In this document: piece after piece, positions 40,042 through 49,793 of the stretch
How positions within the stretch are numbered: position 1 is the first letter of the stretch
Layout: every line of letters starts with the position of its first letter
Assembly: GCF_024170165.1 (NCBI RefSeq)
Contig: NZ_JALJXP010000006.1
Coordinates: forward strand, 186,001-250,000
DNA: 64,000 nt
DNA from: Pseudomonas nitroreducens
Lineage (GTDB): Bacteria > Pseudomonadota > Gammaproteobacteria > Pseudomonadales > Pseudomonadaceae
Reading direction: 5' to 3'
The notes under the pieces: generated by a model
Database searches by the model: none
What the model saw: the letters and a program-made list of their open reading frames with translations, nothing else
What the model was told of the DNA's origin: nothing
Made by a program: the position numbers and the translations under genes

Positions 40042-40581
40042 TCAGGCGGCCAGGGTTTCGATCAGCTGCTTGTTGAAGGCGGGGATGTCTTCGGGCTTGC
40101 GGCTGCTGATCAGCCCACCATCGTTGACCACCTGGCGGTCGACCCAGTGGCCCCCGGCATTGTTGATGTCGTCCTTGAGCGAGTTCCAGCTGGTCAGGGT
40201 CTTGCCCTTCACCAGACCGGCGGAGACCAGCAGCCAGGCGCCATGGCAGATCACTGCGATGGGTTTGTCGGCCTGGGCGGCCTTCTGCACGATTTCCTGA
40301 GCCTTGGGCAGGTTGCGGATCTGGTCGGCGTTGATCACCCCGCCCGGCAGGAGGACGGCGTCATATTCGTCGACGCGCGCGGTCTCGAAGGTGCCGTCGA
40401 CCTTGAAGTTGTCGGCCGGCTGGTCGTGGTTCCAGCCGCGCACCTTGTCCTTGCTGTCGGAAAGGATCTTCACCTTGGCCCCGGCTTCCTTCAGGGCGTC
40501 GCGCGGGCCGGTCAGCTCCACCTGCTCGAAACCGTCGGTGACCAGGATGGCGATGGTCTTGCCTTTGAGTGTCTGGCTCAT
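40042..40581 (-). CDS. pfpI: PfpI-family DJ-1 superfamily protein
   Basis: This 179-residue DJ-1/PfpI protein has the nucleophile elbow with cysteine in PIAVICHGAWLLVSAG and an acidic partner in the N-terminal VTDGFEQVELTGPRDALKEAG. Family members include intracellular proteases and glyoxalase/deglycase-like enzymes; the activity of this branch is debated. The P. aeruginosa orthologue PfpI affects stress tolerance and mutation rate in reported work. The start is the ATG at 40581 (MSQTLKGKTIAIL). It is divergent from the HDOD gene with about 140 bp between starts. Confidence 0.9.
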   Translation of the reverse strand: MSQTLKGKTIAILVTDGFEQVELTGPRDALKEAGAKVKILSDSKDKVRGWNHDQPADNFKVDGTFETARVDEYDAVLLPGGVINADQIRNLPKAQEIVQKAAQADKPIAVICHGAWLLVSAGLVKGKTLTSWNSLKDDINNAGGHWVDRQVVNDGGLISSRKPEDIPAFNKQLIETLAA

Positions 40582-40719
40582 GACTTGTCTCCCATTTCTT
40601 CCGCTTGGGTGTAAAGGTTCCGACACAGCCGCCGATGAAAGTTCAATCAAAAGCAGCACTCCCGGAAGCCTCGGCTCTGGGTAAACTGTGCACCCCGTCA
40701 ACTTTTCCCAGCGCGCCCC

Positions 40720-41598
40720 ATGTCCCCAGAACTCTCCGCCGAACAGATCCGTCAGGCCCTGCAGGGCATCAGCGTGCCGCCGCAGCCGCAGATCATGGTT
40801 GACCTGCAGATGGAGCAGTTCATGCCCAACCCGGACCTGAAGGCGATCGCCAAGCTGATCAGCCAGGATCCGGGGCTGTCCGGCGCGCTGCTGAAGCTGG
40901 TCAATTCGCCGTTCTTCGGCCTGGCCAACCGCATCACCTCGATCCAGCGCGCGGTGAACCTGCTGGGCAGCCGCTCGGTGATCAACCTGATCAACGCCCA
41001 GTCGATCAAGGGCGAGATGAGCGACGCCACCATCGTCACCCTCAACCGCTTCTGGGACACCGCCCAGGACGTGGCCATGAGCTGCCTGACCCTGGCCAAG
41101 CGCATCGGCTACGAGTCGGTGGACGAGGCGTACGCGCTGGGACTGTTCCACAACTGCGGCATCCCGCTGATGCTTAAGCGCTTCCCGCACTACATGGCGG
41201 TGCTGGAGGAGGCCTACGCCAGCGCCAGCGACGAGCGCCGGGTGGTGGATACCGAGAACCGCGTGCTGAACACCAACCACGCCGTGGTCGGCTATTTCAC
41301 CGCGCGCTCCTGGCGCCTGCCGGAGCACGTCTGCGAAGCCATCGCCAATCATCACAATGCGCTGTCGATCTTCAGCGAGGACAACTGCCGGGATACCCAG
41401 CTGAAGAACCTGCTGGCGATCCTCAAGATGGCCGAGCACATCTGTGGCTCGTACCGCGTGCTGGGCAACCAGGACGAGGACCACGAGTGGGAGAGCGTGC
41501 GCGCGCTGGTGCTGGATTACGTCGGGCTCAGCGAGTACGACTTCGAGAACCTCAAGGCGAGCATTCTCGAACTGGGCGTGGGGCAGGGGACGTACTGA
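40720..41598 (+). CDS. HDOD domain protein
   Basis: This 292-residue protein is a single HDOD domain, a relative of HD phosphohydrolases that usually lacks the full metal-binding set. Typical blocks are LISQDPGLSGALLKLVNSPFFGLANRITSIQRAVNLLGSRSVINLI and, later, YALGLFHNCGIPLMLKRFP and HAVVGYFTARSWRLPEHVCEAIANHH. The FHNCG replaces the FHDxG/HD of active members, so catalysis is unlikely. HDOD proteins generally act as scaffolds in signalling, often with c-di-GMP or stress systems. The start is the ATG at 40720. No partner gene is adjacent. Confidence 0.88.
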   Translation: MSPELSAEQIRQALQGISVPPQPQIMVDLQMEQFMPNPDLKAIAKLISQDPGLSGALLKLVNSPFFGLANRITSIQRAVNLLGSRSVINLINAQSIKGEMSDATIVTLNRFWDTAQDVAMSCLTLAKRIGYESVDEAYALGLFHNCGIPLMLKRFPHYMAVLEEAYASASDERRVVDTENRVLNTNHAVVGYFTARSWRLPEHVCEAIANHHNALSIFSEDNCRDTQLKNLLAILKMAEHICGSYRVLGNQDEDHEWESVRALVLDYVGLSEYDFENLKASILELGVGQGTY

Positions 41599-41616
41599 CC
41601 GCCGCGTAGGCTCTTC

Positions 41617-41693
41617 GTAGGAGCGAGCTTGCTCGCGAACGAGTTTCCCGGCGGGTAAGGCGTTGAGCGGTTCGCGAGCAAGCTCGCTCCTAC
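41617..41693. repeat. REP-like doublet after the HDOD gene
   Basis: GTAGGAGCGAGCTTGCTCGC (from 41617) and GCGAGCAAGCTCGCTCCTAC (ending at 41693) are perfect inverted copies separated by ~35 bp. The same 24-bp unit occurs at 13.2-13.4 kb and 18.9-19.0 kb. Confidence 0.85.
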
Positions 41694-41728
41694 AGCGCCA
41701 GCCAAGTATGGGGTGAACAGTTAGGCAT

Positions 41729-41758
41729 GAAAAAGCCGGGCATCTGCCCGGCTTTTTC
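41729..41758. terminator. Bidirectional terminator between the HDOD gene and fabY
   Basis: GAAAAAGCCGGGC-ATCT-GCCCGGCTTTTTC is a strong hairpin with A and T flanks between convergent genes. Confidence 0.92.
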
Positions 41759-41773
41759 GTTCAACGTCGGCAA

Positions 41774-43672
41774 TCAGTCGAGCATGTCGCTGAAGCGCGC
41801 GTCCTTCTTGTAGGCAATGGTCTGGCTGAAGCCGGGGACCTGGATGCCACGGTCGCTGATCTCGATGGCGTGCTCGTCGATCATGTCGTTGCCGAAGTTG
41901 TAGATGATCTCGAAACGGCCCTGGGTCGCGGCTTCGTCGTACTGCCGGGCGGCAGCGCGAGTGGCTTCGCGGCGGCCCTGGTAGTCGGCGAAGGCGGCGT
42001 CGCCATGGCGCTTGCGCAGCATCTTCTCGGTAACGGCCGGGGACAGCAGCACACCGGTGGCGTTGTTGCCGCCGAAGCCCTTGGAGTTGATGAAGCAGAC
42101 TTCCAGGTCGTCGCGGCGCACGTCGCTGTTGGACAGCGCGATGTGGTCCTTGAAGACGTCGTCGGCGAACTTGTCGACGGTCTTGATGCCGGGGATGACG
42201 CCGTAGCGGAAGGTGCCCAGGGCGGAGATCACCTGGTCGGCGCTGGCGGTGGCCAGGGAGTGGCCGACGAAGGCTTTCACCGCAGTGACCGGCCAGCCTT
42301 CGATGCCGAAGGCGGTGGCGACGCGGTCGAGGATTTCCGATTCGGTGACGCGGTTGGCCGGGGTGCTGGAGCCGTGGGCGTGGACGAAGCTGTGCTGGCG
42401 CACACTGTTCTCGCCGACGATCTGCGCGGCGGCGGCCACGGCCTTGGCCATGGTCAGGTAGTTGCCCGGGCCGGGCGCGGAAATGGACTTCTTGAAGCCG
42501 TCGGCGTTGATGAACACGTCCGGCACCGAGCCGTGGATGTCGGCACCCAGCTCCAGGGCCAGGGCGTCGTCCATCAGCACCACGTACTGCGCGGACTCGG
42601 CCAGGGAGAAGCCGCAGTTGTCGCCGAACGGGCGGCTGGCGCGGCGGAAGTCGACGTCGTCGCGGCCTTCGATGTGGCGCAGGCCTTCCTCGGTGGCCAG
42701 CGCGCCCATGGCGGCGTAGCCCTCGATGATCTCGGAGGTGATCGGCGCTTCGGCGTTGCCGACGATGGCCACGCGGGCCTGGCCGGTGGTGATGACGTCG
42801 ATGCCTTTCTGCAGGTTGTACAGGAAGGTGGCGCAGGCGCCGGTGACGCTGCCGGTCATGCCGACACTGCCCAGCACGTAGGCGTTGATGAAGTCGGTGG
42901 GCATGCTGTTGAAGCCCAGCGGCAGTTGCTTGGCCGACACGCGGTGGCCGCGCAGTCGCGACTGCAGCAGGCCGCCGAAGCCGTTCTCGTCCAGCTGGCT
43001 CATGATGCTGCTGGAGAACACGGCGATTTCGTCAGGCTGGACAGCGTTGCAGATGGTCTGCCAGTCGAGACCGGTGGAGCGCACCGCGTCGGTGGCGGCG
43101 ACCACGGACATCTGCAGGCCGCGCGGGTGGAAGCGCGAGTTGTACAGCTCGCTCGGCTCGAAGCCGGTGGGCAGTTGGCCGGCGGACTTCACCGGCAGTG
43201 CGCGGTAGCTGTCGACCTTGAATTCGCAGCTGTCGTGCAGAGTGACGCGGACTTCGCCGCCTTCGAGTTCTTCCACCGACCAGTTGGCCGGCAGCGGCTC
43301 GGGCAGTTGCTTGCGCAGGGTGGTGAAGGTCACCGGGCTGCCGGCGGCGCTGACGGTCAGGCTCTTGTGGCAGTGCGCGGCATCGACGTCGAGGTATTGC
43401 AGCTCGATGCGGCGGATCAGGGTGGACTGGCGAATCTGCTGCTCGAAGCGCTGCTCGATGGCGGCCAGGTCGAGGTTGTTGCCGTCGGCATCCTGGTACT
43501 GGCCCTCGACGACCTTGACCAGTTTCATCATCACCGCGAGACCGGCGAGGGTTTCCTGGCGGGCGGCGCTCTCCATGGATTCGAGGACGGTGCGGCGGAA
43601 CCCATGGTGGAAGGAACTGCGGCCTGCCGCGTTGTATCCACCAAAACCAACGATGACCGGTAGTCGAGACAT
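41774..43672 (-). CDS. fabY: Beta-ketoacyl-ACP synthase FabY
   Basis: This 632-residue condensing enzyme of the KAS I/II fold starts fatty-acid synthesis from acetyl-CoA and malonyl-ACP in pseudomonads, a role taken by FabH in E. coli. The Cys-His-His catalytic set is visible: Cys280 in TGACATFLYN, His433 in VHAHGSST and His471 in FVGHSLATAS. The ~190-residue N-terminal extension ahead of the thiolase core is characteristic of FabY. The start MSRLPVIVGFGGYNAAG at 43672 is conserved in the family. It lies downstream of arcC on the same strand with a 265-bp gap that includes a hairpin terminator, so it is probably transcribed independently of the arc operon. Confidence 0.92.
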   Translation of the reverse strand: MSRLPVIVGFGGYNAAGRSSFHHGFRRTVLESMESAARQETLAGLAVMMKLVKVVEGQYQDADGNNLDLAAIEQRFEQQIRQSTLIRRIELQYLDVDAAHCHKSLTVSAAGSPVTFTTLRKQLPEPLPANWSVEELEGGEVRVTLHDSCEFKVDSYRALPVKSAGQLPTGFEPSELYNSRFHPRGLQMSVVAATDAVRSTGLDWQTICNAVQPDEIAVFSSSIMSQLDENGFGGLLQSRLRGHRVSAKQLPLGFNSMPTDFINAYVLGSVGMTGSVTGACATFLYNLQKGIDVITTGQARVAIVGNAEAPITSEIIEGYAAMGALATEEGLRHIEGRDDVDFRRASRPFGDNCGFSLAESAQYVVLMDDALALELGADIHGSVPDVFINADGFKKSISAPGPGNYLTMAKAVAAAAQIVGENSVRQHSFVHAHGSSTPANRVTESEILDRVATAFGIEGWPVTAVKAFVGHSLATASADQVISALGTFRYGVIPGIKTVDKFADDVFKDHIALSNSDVRRDDLEVCFINSKGFGGNNATGVLLSPAVTEKMLRKRHGDAAFADYQGRREATRAAARQYDEAATQGRFEIIYNFGNDMIDEHAIEISDRGIQVPGFSQTIAYKKDARFSDMLD

Positions 43673-43882
43673 CTCTCGGAAACTCCTTCAGCAAGTGCAT
43701 CTTGCGCGCCGGACGACGGTGGCCCATGCAGGGGCGGCCCGGTGGCACAAAGCCAGGCGTGGCTTCTAGTGATTCGGAATGCTTTAGCTGACGAGGATGA
43801 TGACCGCCGAGTCACGCTCGCGCCAGGATTTGTCGGAAGAAGGCGACGAGTTCCTGAGTGAATCCGGCGCGAGGCCCTGAAC

Positions 43883-43914
43883 GAAAACGGGAGCCCACTG
43901 GGGCTCCCGTTTCG
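43883..43914 (-). terminator. Intrinsic terminator of the arc operon
   Basis: The minus strand reads GAAACGGGAGCCCC-AGT-GGGGCTCCCGTTTTC, with one bulge, then a T-rich run, 24 bases after the arcC stop. It separates arcDABC from fabY. Confidence 0.85.
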
Positions 43915-43937
43915 ATGGTGCCTTTGCTGAGGGCGGC

Positions 43938-44870
43938 TCAGCGGTATTCGATGCCAGCTTTCTGGGTGCTGACGCGAGTACCGGACTTGCCTTGGGTGAT
44001 GGCGACGATGTTTTCCAGCGAGCCGATCACTGCGTCCTTGCCGGTCGCGCGGGCGAACTCGATGGCGGCCATGACCTTCGGACCCATGGAGCCGGCGGCG
44101 AAGCCCAGGCGTTCCAGTTCGTCAGGGTGGGCCTGGGCGATGCCTTTCTGGGTCGGTTTGCCCCAGTCGATGTAGGCCGCGTCCACGTCGGTGGCGATGA
44201 TCAGGATGTCAGCCGACAGTTCCTGGGCCAGCAGCGAGGAGCAGAGGTCCTTGTCGATCACCGCTTCGACGCCGGAGAGTTTCTTGCCGGATTCGTCGTA
44301 CATGGTCGGGATGCCGCCGCCGCCTGCGCAGATGACGATGGTGCCTTTCTCCAGCAGCCACTTGACCGGGCGGATCTCGAAGATGCGCTTCGGCCGCGGG
44401 CTGGCCACGACACGGCGGAACTTGTCGCCGTCCGGGGCGATGCTCCAGCCTTTCTCCTTGGCGAGGGCTTCGGCCTCTTCCTTGGAGTAGACCGGGCCGA
44501 TGGGCTTGGTCGGGTTCTGGAAGGCCGGGTCCTTGGAGTCGACCTCGACCTGGGTGAGCAGGGTGGCGAACGGCACTTCGAACGGCAGCAGGTTGCCCAT
44601 TTCCTGTTCGATCATGTAGCCGATCATGCCTTCGGTCTCGGCGCCCAGGACGTCCAGCGGATAGGGGCTGACCTTCTCGTAGGCCGCGCCCTGCAGGGCC
44701 AGCAGGCCGACCTGCGGGCCGTTGCCGTGGGCGATCACCAGTTCGTTGCCCGGGGCAACCTTGGCGATCTGTTCGGCAGCGATCCGTACGTTGGTGCGCT
44801 GGTTGTCGGCAGTCATGGGCTCGCCACGACGCAGCAGGGCATTGCCGCCCAATGCGACGACGATACGCAT
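43938..44870 (-). CDS. arcC: Carbamate kinase ArcC
   Basis: This 310-residue amino-acid-kinase-fold enzyme transfers phosphate from carbamoyl phosphate to ADP, making ATP in arginine fermentation. Landmarks are [18 protein letters not shown], the [19 protein letters not shown] loop, [16 protein letters not shown] and [16 protein letters not shown]. Two ATGs are six bases apart; the one at 44870 is chosen because GGAGG sits 8 bases upstream and it gives 310 residues as in P. aeruginosa ArcC. It is the last gene of the arcDABC operon. Confidence 0.95.
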   Translation of the reverse strand: MRIVVALGGNALLRRGEPMTADNQRTNVRIAAEQIAKVAPGNELVIAHGNGPQVGLLALQGAAYEKVSPYPLDVLGAETEGMIGYMIEQEMGNLLPFEVPFATLLTQVEVDSKDPAFQNPTKPIGPVYSKEEAEALAKEKGWSIAPDGDKFRRVVASPRPKRIFEIRPVKWLLEKGTIVICAGGGGIPTMYDESGKKLSGVEAVIDKDLCSSLLAQELSADILIIATDVDAAYIDWGKPTQKGIAQAHPDELERLGFAAGSMGPKVMAAIEFARATGKDAVIGSLENIVAITQGKSGTRVSTQKAGIEYR

Positions 44871-44942
44871 ATTCATTTCCTCCGAAAGAGTGGAAACGCT
44901 CCCCGGACCGGCGATTCGTCGCGGTCCGGGGGCGGCCCGGCA

Positions 44943-45953
44943 TTACATGTCGGCGAGGGTCGAAACGAGGATTGCCTTGATGGTGTGCATGCGGTTTTCC
45001 GCCTGCTCGAAGGCAATGTTGTACGGGGATTCGAAGACGTCTTCGGTCACTTCGATGCCGTTCTTCAGGTGCGGGTACTTGGCGGCGATGTCCTTGCCGA
45101 CCTTGGTTTCGCTGTTGTGGAAGGCGGGCAGGCAGTGCATGAACTTCACGCGCGGGTTGCCGGCGGCCTTCATCATGTCCATGTTGACCTGGTAGGGCAG
45201 CAGCTCGTTGATGCGTTCGCCCCAGGCTTCGACCGGCTCACCCATGGATACCCAGACGTCGGTGTGGATGAAGTCCACGCCCTTGACGGCTTCTTTCGGG
45301 TCTTCGGTGATGGTGATGCGGGCACCGCTTTCTTCAGCGAACTTCTTGCAGGCGGCGACGTGTTCGTCGGTCGGCCAGAGTTCCTTGGGAGCGGCGATGC
45401 GCACGTCCATGCCGAGTTTGGCGCCGATCAGCAGCAGGGAGTTACCCATGTTGTTGCGGGCGTCGCCCAGGTAGGCGTAGCTGATGTCGTGCAGGGGCTT
45501 GTCGCTGTGCTCGCGCATGGTCAGCACGTCGGCCAGCATCTGGGTCGGGTGGTATTCGTCGGTCAGGCCGTTGAATACCGGGACGCCGGCGAACTTGGCC
45601 AGTTCTTCGACGATCTCCTGCTTGAAGCCACGGTATTCGATGGCGTCGTACATGCGGCCCAGTACGCGGGCGGTGTCCTTCATGGACTCCTTGTGGCCGA
45701 TCTGCGAGGAGTTCGGGTCGATGTAGGTAACGTTGGCGCCCTGGTCATAGGCGGCGACTTCGAAGGCGCAGCGGGTGCGGGTCGAGGTCTTTTCGAAGAT
45801 CAGCGCAATGTTGTTGCCTTTCAGGTGCTGCTGCTCGGTACCGGTGTACTTGGCGCGTTTCAGGTCGCGGGACAGGTCGAGCAGATAGCGCAACTCGCGA
45901 GTGCTGTGGTGCATCAGGCTGAGCAGGTTGCGGTTGTGCATATTGAAAGCCAT
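44943..45953 (-). CDS. arcB: Catabolic ornithine carbamoyltransferase ArcB
   Basis: This 336-residue transcarbamylase phosphorolyses citrulline to ornithine and carbamoyl phosphate in the catabolic direction. Carbamoyl-phosphate-binding STRTR, the [12 protein letters not shown] segment and the ornithine-side HCLP are all present. The P. aeruginosa orthologue is a dodecamer with strong carbamoyl-phosphate cooperativity that keeps it from working anabolically; the same is expected here. The start is the ATG at 45953 ([11 protein letters not shown]). It sits between arcA (138-bp gap) and arcC (72-bp gap). Confidence 0.96.
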   Translation of the reverse strand: MAFNMHNRNLLSLMHHSTRELRYLLDLSRDLKRAKYTGTEQQHLKGNNIALIFEKTSTRTRCAFEVAAYDQGANVTYIDPNSSQIGHKESMKDTARVLGRMYDAIEYRGFKQEIVEELAKFAGVPVFNGLTDEYHPTQMLADVLTMREHSDKPLHDISYAYLGDARNNMGNSLLLIGAKLGMDVRIAAPKELWPTDEHVAACKKFAEESGARITITEDPKEAVKGVDFIHTDVWVSMGEPVEAWGERINELLPYQVNMDMMKAAGNPRVKFMHCLPAFHNSETKVGKDIAAKYPHLKNGIEVTEDVFESPYNIAFEQAENRMHTIKAILVSTLADM

Positions 45954-46091
45954 GGTCTATCTCCTTGTGGGACGGAAATCTCGGCCTCGTCAGTACAGCT
46001 CGTGGCTGGCGGGGCAGGCGGCCCTTGCGGGGCCGCCTCGTGAGGTGCTTGCGCTCTGTTTGTGGAAGTTGCGTCTGAAGCTTGCCGCGGA

Positions 46092-47348
46092 TCAGAAGTC
46101 GATCGGGTCGCGGATGATCGGGCAGGTCATGCAGTGACCGCCGCCACGGCCGCGGCCCAGTTCGCCGGCGCTGATGGTGATGACTTCCACACCGGCCTTG
46201 CGCAGCAAGGTGTTGGTGTAGGTGTTGCGGTCATAGCCGACCACCACGCCCGGTTCCAGGCAGACCACGTTGTTGCCGTCGTCCCACTGTTCGCGTTCGG
46301 CGGCGAAGCTGTTGCCGCCGGTCTCGACGACGCGCAGTTTCTTCAGGCCCAGGGATTCGGCGACGACGGTCATGAAGTCCTTCTCTTCGCGCTGGACGTT
46401 GATGCCGTAGGGGCTCTTCTCGTCCGGGCGCAGGGTGAAGGCAACGATCTCTTTCACCACTTCCGGGAAGACGGTGACCAGGTCGCGGTCGCAGAAGGTG
46501 AAGACGGTGTCCAGGTGCATCGCAGCGCGGGATTTCGGCAGGCCGGCGACGATGACTTTCTCGGCAGCGCCCTTGGCGAACAGCGCCTGGGCTACCTGGC
46601 CGATGGCCTGGCGAGAGGAGCGCTCGCCCATGCCGATCAGGACCACGCCGTTGCCGATGGGCATTACGTCACCACCCTCGAGGGTGGACATGCCGTGGTC
46701 CTTGTCCGGATCGCCGTACCAGACTTCGTATTCGGCGTTGGTGAATTCCGGGTGGAATTTGTAGATGGCAGTGGTCAGCAGGGTTTCCTGACGTCGCGCC
46801 GGCCAGTACATCGGGTTCAGGGTCACGCCGCCGTAGATCCAGCAGGTGGTGTCACGGGTGAACTGGGTGTTGGGCAGCGGCGGCAGCAGGAAGCTGGAGT
46901 GGCCCAGGTAGTCGCGGTACATCTTCAGCGCCTTGGCGCCTTCGCTTTCCGGGATGTCGTCGGAGGCCACGCCGCCGATGAGGAACTCGGCCAGTTTGCG
47001 CGGCTCCAGGCTTTCCAGCCAGGAACGCAGCTCGTTGGTCAGGCCGACGCCGACGCTGTCAGCGGTGATCTTGCGATCGAGGATCCACTTCAGGGCTTCC
47101 GGGTTCGCCACGATGTCGGTCAGCAGGTTGTGCATTTCCAGAACATCGATGCCACGTTCGCGCATCTTGGTGACGAAGTCGAAGTGGTCGCGCTTCGCCT
47201 GGTTCACCCAGATAACGTCGTCGAACAGCAACTCGTCGCAGTTGCTCGGGGTCAGGCGTTGATGGGCGAGTCCGGGCGAGCAGACCATCACTTTGCGTAG
47301 TTTGCCAGCTTCAGAATGGACGCCAAGTTTGGTTTTTTCCGTGCTCAT
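46092..47348 (-). CDS. arcA: Arginine deiminase ArcA
   Basis: This 418-residue hydrolase converts arginine to citrulline and ammonia. Its catalytic cysteine is near the C-terminus in [15 protein letters not shown]. The other conserved segments are [36 protein letters not shown] (catalytic Glu/Asp) and TVFTFCDRD. The open frame runs back to 47396, but the ATG at 47348 ([20 protein letters not shown]) gives exactly the 418 residues of P. aeruginosa ArcA. arcD lies 16 bp upstream. Expression is driven from the Anr-dependent promoter ahead of arcD. Confidence 0.97.
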   Translation of the reverse strand: MSTEKTKLGVHSEAGKLRKVMVCSPGLAHQRLTPSNCDELLFDDVIWVNQAKRDHFDFVTKMRERGIDVLEMHNLLTDIVANPEALKWILDRKITADSVGVGLTNELRSWLESLEPRKLAEFLIGGVASDDIPESEGAKALKMYRDYLGHSSFLLPPLPNTQFTRDTTCWIYGGVTLNPMYWPARRQETLLTTAIYKFHPEFTNAEYEVWYGDPDKDHGMSTLEGGDVMPIGNGVVLIGMGERSSRQAIGQVAQALFAKGAAEKVIVAGLPKSRAAMHLDTVFTFCDRDLVTVFPEVVKEIVAFTLRPDEKSPYGINVQREEKDFMTVVAESLGLKKLRVVETGGNSFAAEREQWDDGNNVVCLEPGVVVGYDRNTYTNTLLRKAGVEVITISAGELGRGRGGGHCMTCPIIRDPIDF

Positions 47349-47364
47349 GAGATGTCTCCAGGAG

Positions 47365-48816
47365 TTACAGAGTGAGGAAGCCGTCGTAGAGGCCATAGGC
47401 CGCGATCAGTGCACCGATCACGACTACTGCGAAGATGAGCTTCTCGACATTGGTGAAGATGGGTTGACCCACTTCGTGTTTCGCTTTGGCGAAGAGGATG
47501 ACGCCGGGCGCGTACAGCAGCGCCGACAGCAGCAGGTACTTCAGGCCGCCTGCGTAGATCAGCCACACCGCGTAGAGAACCGAGATACCGGCGATGATCA
47601 GGTCTTTGGTGCGGTCAGCCGAGTCGGTCTCGTAGGTCTCGCCCTTGACTGCCAGCAGCAGGCCGTAGGCCGCGGACCAGAAGTACGGGATGAGGATCAT
47701 CGAGGTGGCCAGCAGTAGCATCTTGGTGTACGGGTCCATGCCGCCGTCGGTGCTACCGGAGGTGAAGAACACGATGACCAGGAAGACCTGCACGCAGATG
47801 TTGGTCAGCCAGAGGGCGTTGGCCGGCACCTGGTTGGCGTTCTCCTTGCGGAGGAACTCCGGCATGGTGTGGTCCTTGGCGGCGGCGAACATGATCTCGG
47901 CGCACAGCAGGACCCAGGAGAGCAGGGCACCCAGCAGGGAGATGAGCAGGCCGACGCTGATCAGGACCGCGCCCCAGTGGCCGACCACATGCTCCAGCAC
48001 CAGCGCCATCGACGGGTTCTGCAGCTTGGCCAGTTCCGGCTGGGTCATCACGCCCATGGACAGCACGTTCACCAGGACCAGCAGCAGCAGGACGGTGATG
48101 AAGCCGATCACGGTGGCCTTACCGACGTCCGAACGTTTTTCCGCACGGGAGGAGAAGATGCTCGCGCCCTCGATGCCGATGAACACCCACACGGTGACCA
48201 GCATCATGTTGCGCACCTGGTTCATCACGCTGCCCAGGTCAGGATTGCTCTTGCCCCAGATGTCCGCGGTGAAGATGTCCAGCTTGAAGGCGAACAGGCA
48301 GATCAGGATGAACAGGAACAGCGGGACGATCTTCGCCACCGTGGTGATGGTGTTGATGAACGCCGCTTCCTTGATCCCGCGCAGCACCAGGAAGTGCAGG
48401 GCCCACAGCAGGATCGACGCGCAGACGATTGCCGCGACGGTGTCGCCCTTGCCGAAGATCGGGAAGAAGTAACCCAGGGTGCTGAACAGCAGGAGGAAGT
48501 ATCCGACGTTGCCGAGCCAGGCGCTGATCCAGTAACCCCAGGCCGAGGAGAAGCCCATGTAGTCACCGAAACCGGCCTTGGCGTAGGCGTACACACCGCC
48601 GTCGAGTTGCGGTTTGCGGTTGGCCAGGGTCTGGAACACGAACGCCAGGGTCAGCATGCCGACCGCGGTGATGGCCCAGCCGATGAGAATCGCGCCGACG
48701 TCAGCGCTGGCGGCCATGTTTTGCGGCAGGGAGAAGATGCCCCCGCCGATCATCGAGCCGACAACGAGAGCCGTCAAAGCGCCTAACTTTAGTTTTTGGC
48801 TGCTTTCTTGCGACAT
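47365..48816 (-). CDS. arcD: Arginine/ornithine antiporter ArcD
   Basis: This 483-residue inner-membrane APC-family exchanger imports arginine and exports ornithine without spending energy, closing the arginine deiminase cycle. The N-terminus has the family motif [25 protein letters not shown]. Roughly a dozen hydrophobic segments follow (for example [39 protein letters not shown]). The signature region [26 protein letters not shown] is as in other arginine/ornithine antiporters. The ATG at 48816 has GGAGA seven bases upstream. It is the first gene of arcDABC, preceded by an Anr box and a matching -10. Confidence 0.95.
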   Translation of the reverse strand: MSQESSQKLKLGALTALVVGSMIGGGIFSLPQNMAASADVGAILIGWAITAVGMLTLAFVFQTLANRKPQLDGGVYAYAKAGFGDYMGFSSAWGYWISAWLGNVGYFLLLFSTLGYFFPIFGKGDTVAAIVCASILLWALHFLVLRGIKEAAFINTITTVAKIVPLFLFILICLFAFKLDIFTADIWGKSNPDLGSVMNQVRNMMLVTVWVFIGIEGASIFSSRAEKRSDVGKATVIGFITVLLLLVLVNVLSMGVMTQPELAKLQNPSMALVLEHVVGHWGAVLISVGLLISLLGALLSWVLLCAEIMFAAAKDHTMPEFLRKENANQVPANALWLTNICVQVFLVIVFFTSGSTDGGMDPYTKMLLLATSMILIPYFWSAAYGLLLAVKGETYETDSADRTKDLIIAGISVLYAVWLIYAGGLKYLLLSALLYAPGVILFAKAKHEVGQPIFTNVEKLIFAVVVIGALIAAYGLYDGFLTL

Positions 48817-48852
48817 TTAAGAATCTCCCTATAGGAAGTTGGAGAGTGAGGC

Positions 48853-48858
48853 TATTTA
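48853..48858 (-). promoter_or_regulatory. Probable -10 element of the arcD promoter
   Basis: On the minus strand TAAATA lies such that the presumed start (about 48846) is ~42 bases from the centre of the Anr box, the spacing of a class II FNR-type promoter. Confidence 0.55.
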
Positions 48859-48881
48859 GCGCCCGTCTCGGGGGGGCGCTC

Positions 48882-48895
48882 CTGATTCAGGTCAA
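48882..48895 (-). promoter_or_regulatory. Anr (FNR-type) box upstream of arcD
   Basis: The minus strand reads TTGAC-CTGA-ATCAG, matching the pseudomonad Anr/Dnr consensus TTGAY-N4-RTCAA at nine of ten positions and resembling the known P. aeruginosa arc operator. It should make arcDABC oxygen-repressed. Confidence 0.8.
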
Positions 48896-49402
48896 TAGCT
48901 TGCTATCCAATGTATCGGGCAGTACTTCCTGCTCTGCCCACCCCGCATAAACCATAGGAGAGGTTTTGCATTAGCGCCCGATTTAGAGGGGATTTCGTGA
49001 AGATTTGAGCGCGGTTTCATGACCGCAGAATGGCAGTCGATTCCGCAGGCCCGCGCAGGGCGCGCCGTTGCGCTTGATTCGCAAATGCAGAGAGGTCCAG
49101 GACCGTTGTGTAGAAAAGTCCCGAACGAAGAGGCGAGAGGGGAAAATTGGCCGGGGCAGGATCACTGCACCCGGCGATGCGCCTGCCGAAGCAAAGGCGC
49201 GAGATGGCAAGAAGCCTGAAGGACACCACCGGGTTCGTGGCCCGGCGGGCGCGGCGTGGCGGGCACGTCGCGAGATGTGATGCACAAGGCAATCGCACCC
49301 GTGTCGCAGAGCAAGGTGTATGCCAGGGCTGAAGACTACGTCAGAGCGCTCTGTTGCGCTGTTCGCCCTTGGTCGCAGTGGAAGTCATCGGCGGATTTTT
49401 GC

Positions 49403-49493
49403 TCAGATGTCGCTCGCGTCGGCGGAATTTCCGCCACTGCCGGAGAACAGCAGGTCGTGTTTGCGCAGTTTGTCGTGAAGGGTTTTGCGAGGT
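49403..49493 (-). pseudogene. 3' remnant of a second dctD-like regulator gene
   Basis: The minus strand reads in frame PRKTLHDKLRKHDLLFSGSG and on to a TGA at 49403-49405. That is the Fis-type DNA-recognition helix and C-terminus of a DctD-like sigma-54 activator; the intact dctD at 53949-55334 ends with VPRKTLHDKLRKHGLLLNP. Homology stops abruptly upstream, where the frame meets a TGA four codons before the conserved PRKT. The C-terminal tail after LL differs from the intact copy, so it is a diverged paralogue or orthologue, not a recent direct duplication. Confidence 0.8.
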
Positions 49494-49793
49494 GCGGCTC
49501 AGCCTCGAGGGCCAGGAGGCAGAAGCTCAAGTTATGACAGTGTGCTCCATATAACCTTCCCTTCCCCCCAGGAGTCAGGCCAGTAGGATGTGCAATCGGG
49601 TGAATACGCTCCATTGGCATGGTGACAGTTTCTTCGCCCACAGGAAGTTGACATCGTGGGCGATCCTGCGAATTGAAATGCTCAAGGGCTGTTCTGCAGT
49701 TTCGGAGTCAGCGGGACTTATGCGAAGGCTCGAGGCATTCATCCCTCGTAGGGCAATGAACAGACTTTCCCGAGGGGGAACTGGCCTGGGATT

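Larger units (their letters stand above)
48817..49793. other. Long non-coding region between arcD and the arabinose-lipid operon
   Basis: This 977-bp gap holds the arcD promoter (48853-48895), then ~500 bp with no recognised feature. A fragment of a dctD-like gene (49403-49493) follows, and then ~300 bp ahead of the GtrA gene's 3' end. Short open frames (up to about 100 codons) in several phases do not resemble known proteins. In PAO1 the dctPQM transporter genes lie between dctD and arcD (from memory). None of them is present here, so the region looks like a scar. Confidence 0.55.

Noticed and set aside
41870..43663. Plus-strand frame antisense to fabY
   Set aside because: Mirror frame of a conserved gene, with repetitive Gly/Val/Asp composition and no motif.
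48960..49400. Search for dctPQM remnants between arcD and the dctD fragment
   Set aside because: No TRAP-transporter-like peptide was found in any frame by eye. Only the dctD 3' fragment is supported.
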